A stretch of 6,742 bases of DNA from Actinomycetes bacterium (lineage in GTDB: Bacteria > Actinomycetota > Acidimicrobiia > Acidimicrobiales > Bog-793). Within the stretch, counting starts at the first letter, position 1, and each line of letters starts with the position of its first letter. The translations under genes and the position numbers were made by a program. The stretch covers positions 1-6,742 of the forward strand of contig JAKACF010000166.1 in NCBI GenBank assembly GCA_021821585.1. The letters are read 5' to 3'. The notes under the pieces were generated by a model that was given only the letters and a program-made list of their open reading frames with translations, was not told the DNA's origin and ran no database searches. This document shows, piece by piece, positions 5,630 through 6,742 of this stretch.

Positions 5630-6292
5630 CGCCGAGGGGCGGTACCACAGTCCCTCCACGAACGCCCACGAACGCCGATGAATCGGCGTGCATCCCCAGG
5701 TCGCGAGCGCCATCTTGTGCAGCGGAGCCGGGTAGCCCCGGTTCCGCTCGAAGCCGTACCAGGGGTAGTGCTCCGATTCCGCCTCCATCATCCGGTCACG
5801 GGTGACCTTGGCGAGCACCGAGGCGGCGGAGATCGACTTGGCGGTGGCATCCCCCCGCACGATCAGACGGACCGGCGGGAAGTCGGACACCCCAGCCACC
5901 CGGTCGGCGAGGAAGTCGAAGCGGCCGTCGAGGAGGAGGACGTCCGGGACGACGTCGAGCTGGTCGAGCGCGCGTCTGGCGGCCAGGCGCTGGGCGAGGG
6001 TCATGCCGAGCTCGTCGCACTCCTCGTTGCTCGCGTGCCCGACGGCCCAGTCGGCAAGCGACCGCGAGAGCGGGTCGTAGAGCCGCTCTCGCTCGTCGAT
6101 GCTGAGCTGCTTTGAGTCCCTCACTCCCCGTGGGATCCGGCGTCCCGATCCCGGCGTCACCACCGCGATGCCGACCGAGACGGGCCCGGCCCAGGCACCG
6201 CGCCCGACCTCGTCCATCCCGGCGACCGCTGAGCAGCCGTCCGCGAAGTAACGGCCCTCGACCCGGAGGGAGGGGGGCGGAGATCCTGTCAC
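5483..6292 (-). CDS. rnhB: Ribonuclease HII
   Basis: Cuts the RNA strand of RNA-DNA hybrids and nicks at single ribonucleotides misincorporated in DNA; cytoplasmic, metal-dependent. The four acidic catalytic residues are present: D27 and E28 in GMDEVGRGAWAGP, D122 in LLLDG, and D148 in VRGDATAKS. RDSKQLS (58-64) and ISAASVLAKVTRDR (154-167) are type II signatures, and TPIHRRSW (202-209) is the usual end of the family domain. Translation starts at a GTG (6290-6292) with GGAGGG five bases upstream, a good match. At 269 residues it is longer than the common 190-230. The frame finds no stop after HRRSW and continues about 60 residues, the last 48 (222-269) read antisense to the acyl-CoA dehydrogenase gene. 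That tail is Pro/Gly/Arg/Asp-rich with no recognisable motif and is probably a read-on extension. Divergent from the binding-protein gene at 6398. Confidence 0.96.
   Translation of the reverse strand: MTGSPPPSLRVEGRYFADGCSAVAGMDEVGRGAWAGPVSVGIAVVTPGSGRRIPRGVRDSKQLSIDERERLYDPLSRSLADWAVGHASNEECDELGMTLAQRLAARRALDQLDVVPDVLLLDGRFDFLADRVAGVSDFPPVRLIVRGDATAKSISAASVLAKVTRDRMMEAESEHYPWYGFERNRGYPAPLHKMALATWGCTPIHRRSWAFVEGLWYRPSASGPGRGVLREPEDALGDDVAHDLVGAARDPHPRDAEQVPGPRVGAPLA
5657..5676. repeat. Tandem 10-bp repeat at the conserved end of rnhB
   Basis: CACGAACGCC occurs twice in perfect tandem (5657-5666, 5667-5676). It lies in the codons for RRSWAFVE, just where the RNase HII domain ends, 28 bases after the dehydrogenase stop. 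Ten is not a multiple of three, so gain or loss of one copy would change the rnhB tail frame. Confidence 0.55.
5672..5689. terminator. Small inverted repeat between convergent genes, possible weak terminator
   Basis: ACGCCGAT (5672-5679) and ATCGGCGT (5682-5689) are exact reverse complements around GA, so an RNA would fold as a 7-bp stem with a 4-base loop, 42 bases past the dehydrogenase stop. No U-tract follows. The same bases encode the conserved TPIHRR of RNase HII, so the palindrome may simply reflect that coding constraint. Confidence 0.25.
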
Positions 6293-6397
6293 GCCGACCC
6301 TCCCCTCCCGTCCACGCCGGCCACGCTATCGAGGACTTGTGGATAGTACTACTTGCTATCTGACAGCAACCCTTGCACTCGCAGTATCGTGCGCGCC
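6293..6397. promoter_or_regulatory. Divergent promoter region between rnhB and the binding-protein gene
   Basis: These 105 bases include the most AT-rich stretch near the right end (about 6325-6390). For rnhB (minus strand), TTGCTG (plus positions 6364-6369) and TACTAT (6343-6348) form a candidate promoter with a 15-base spacer; AGGGGAGGG at 6298-6306 contains its ribosome binding site. For the binding protein, CTGACA (6360-6365) and TATCGT (6385-6390) form a candidate with a 19-base spacer. The two -35 boxes overlap. GCTATC occurs at 6325-6330 and 6355-6360, exactly 30 bases apart, and GATAG (6342-6346) mirrors CTATC (6356-6360), a possible operator. Confidence 0.5.
6385..6390 (+). promoter_or_regulatory. 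Possible -10 box for a leaderless binding-protein transcript
   Basis: TATCGT fits TANNNT and ends 7 bases before the ATG at 6398, which has no Shine-Dalgarno sequence in the preceding GC-rich bases. The -35 candidate CTGACA at 6360-6365 matches TTGACA at five of six positions. Confidence 0.45.
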
Positions 6398-6742
6398 ATG
6401 AAATGGATGCGTGCTCGGTCGTCCGTCCTGTGCTCACTCGCCCTCGTCGCGGCGCTGGCGGCCGCCTGTGGCGCCGCGACCACCGGCTCCGGCTCCCACG
6501 GCACGGCGGACGTCGCCTACGCCGGCTCCCTCCAGGGACTCGTCCAGACCTCGCTTCAGCCGGCGTTCAGCGCGGCGACGGGCGACGCCTTCGTCGGCAA
6601 GGGGGCGGGATCGACCGCCCTCGCCCACGACATCATGGACGGGGAGCTCGCCCCCGGCGTCTTCGTCTCGGTCGGGGCCGCCCCCATCACCTCGCTGTGG
6701 CCTTCGCGCTCGCACTTCGCACTGAGGATCGCCACCGACCCG
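6398..6742 (+). CDS. ABC transporter substrate-binding lipoprotein, tungstate/molybdate (WtpA/ModA-like) type, N-terminal part
   Basis: An open frame of 115 codons runs from the ATG at 6398 off the right edge without a stop. Residues 1-24 are a lipoprotein signal peptide: basic MKWMRAR, a hydrophobic core, and LAAAC ending at Cys24 (Ala rather than Leu at -3, which is tolerated). A short Thr/Gly/Ser linker follows. The mature domain opens VAYAGSLQGLV (39-49), the beta1-loop motif of tungstate/molybdate-type binding proteins, where the AGSL serine usually contacts the oxyanion. Next come PAF...TG (55-62), GKGAGSTALAHDI (67-79) with a second likely anion-binding Gly-Ser-Thr, and DGELAPGVFVSVGAAPI (81-97), all in family order. 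It would capture substrate outside the membrane for an ABC permease, probably encoded beyond the window. Oxyanion specificity is inferred from the family; related proteins binding other small ligands cannot be excluded from half a protein. A second in-frame ATG lies three codons in (6407). Confidence 0.88.
   Translation, partial: MKWMRARSSVLCSLALVAALAAACGAATTGSGSHGTADVAYAGSLQGLVQTSLQPAFSAATGDAFVGKGAGSTALAHDIMDGELAPGVFVSVGAAPITSLWPSRSHFALRIATDP

Noticed and set aside
1486..5805. A 1439-codon open frame on the plus strand
   Set aside because: It is a shadow of high-GC coding DNA. It runs antisense to glutamate dehydrogenase and out of frame across the decarboxylase and dehydrogenase genes, and its translation is Arg/Pro/Gly-rich with no domain.

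Overview
The window is GC-rich DNA (roughly 70% by eye) with strong third-position GC bias. It carries two actinobacterial-style lipoprotein starts, and several genes have a -10-like TANNNT box only 6-7 bases before the ATG, a pattern expected of leaderless transcripts. This points to a high-GC actinobacterium. An Acidimicrobiia-like lineage is a guess from the flavour of the proteins and was not tested. There is no rRNA, tRNA, CRISPR, IS element or phage gene; the window looks chromosomal and mostly metabolic.

Layout, left to right. On the minus strand, transcribed leftwards from about 2838, are a 415-residue glutamate dehydrogenase, a 12-helix MFS exporter of the EntS/MFS_3 type, and the first 55 codons of a lipoprotein cut by the left edge. 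The three are close together and co-directional, so probably one operon. A 94-bp divergent gap separates them from two plus-strand genes: a group II PLP-dependent (aromatic) amino acid decarboxylase (2933-4354) and an acyl-CoA dehydrogenase (4400-5629). Converging on the latter from the right is ribonuclease HII (rnhB, minus strand), whose frame runs 147 bases antisense into the dehydrogenase gene. A 105-bp divergent promoter region then separates rnhB from a plus-strand, tungstate/molybdate-type ABC substrate-binding lipoprotein cut by the right edge.

How they fit together. Glutamate dehydrogenase and the decarboxylase share a divergent control region and both act on amino acids, which suggests linked amino acid catabolism. 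The substrate of the decarboxylase cannot be fixed from sequence. The acyl-CoA dehydrogenase, rnhB and the binding protein have no evident link to that pair.

I do not see a convincing undescribed system. The points worth a second look are an exporter gene with no conventional start codon where its conserved N-terminus begins, a perfect 34-base hairpin inside the decarboxylase gene, the rnhB/dehydrogenase antisense overlap, an acyl-CoA dehydrogenase whose usual catalytic glutamate position is glycine, and a recurring leaderless-promoter arrangement.
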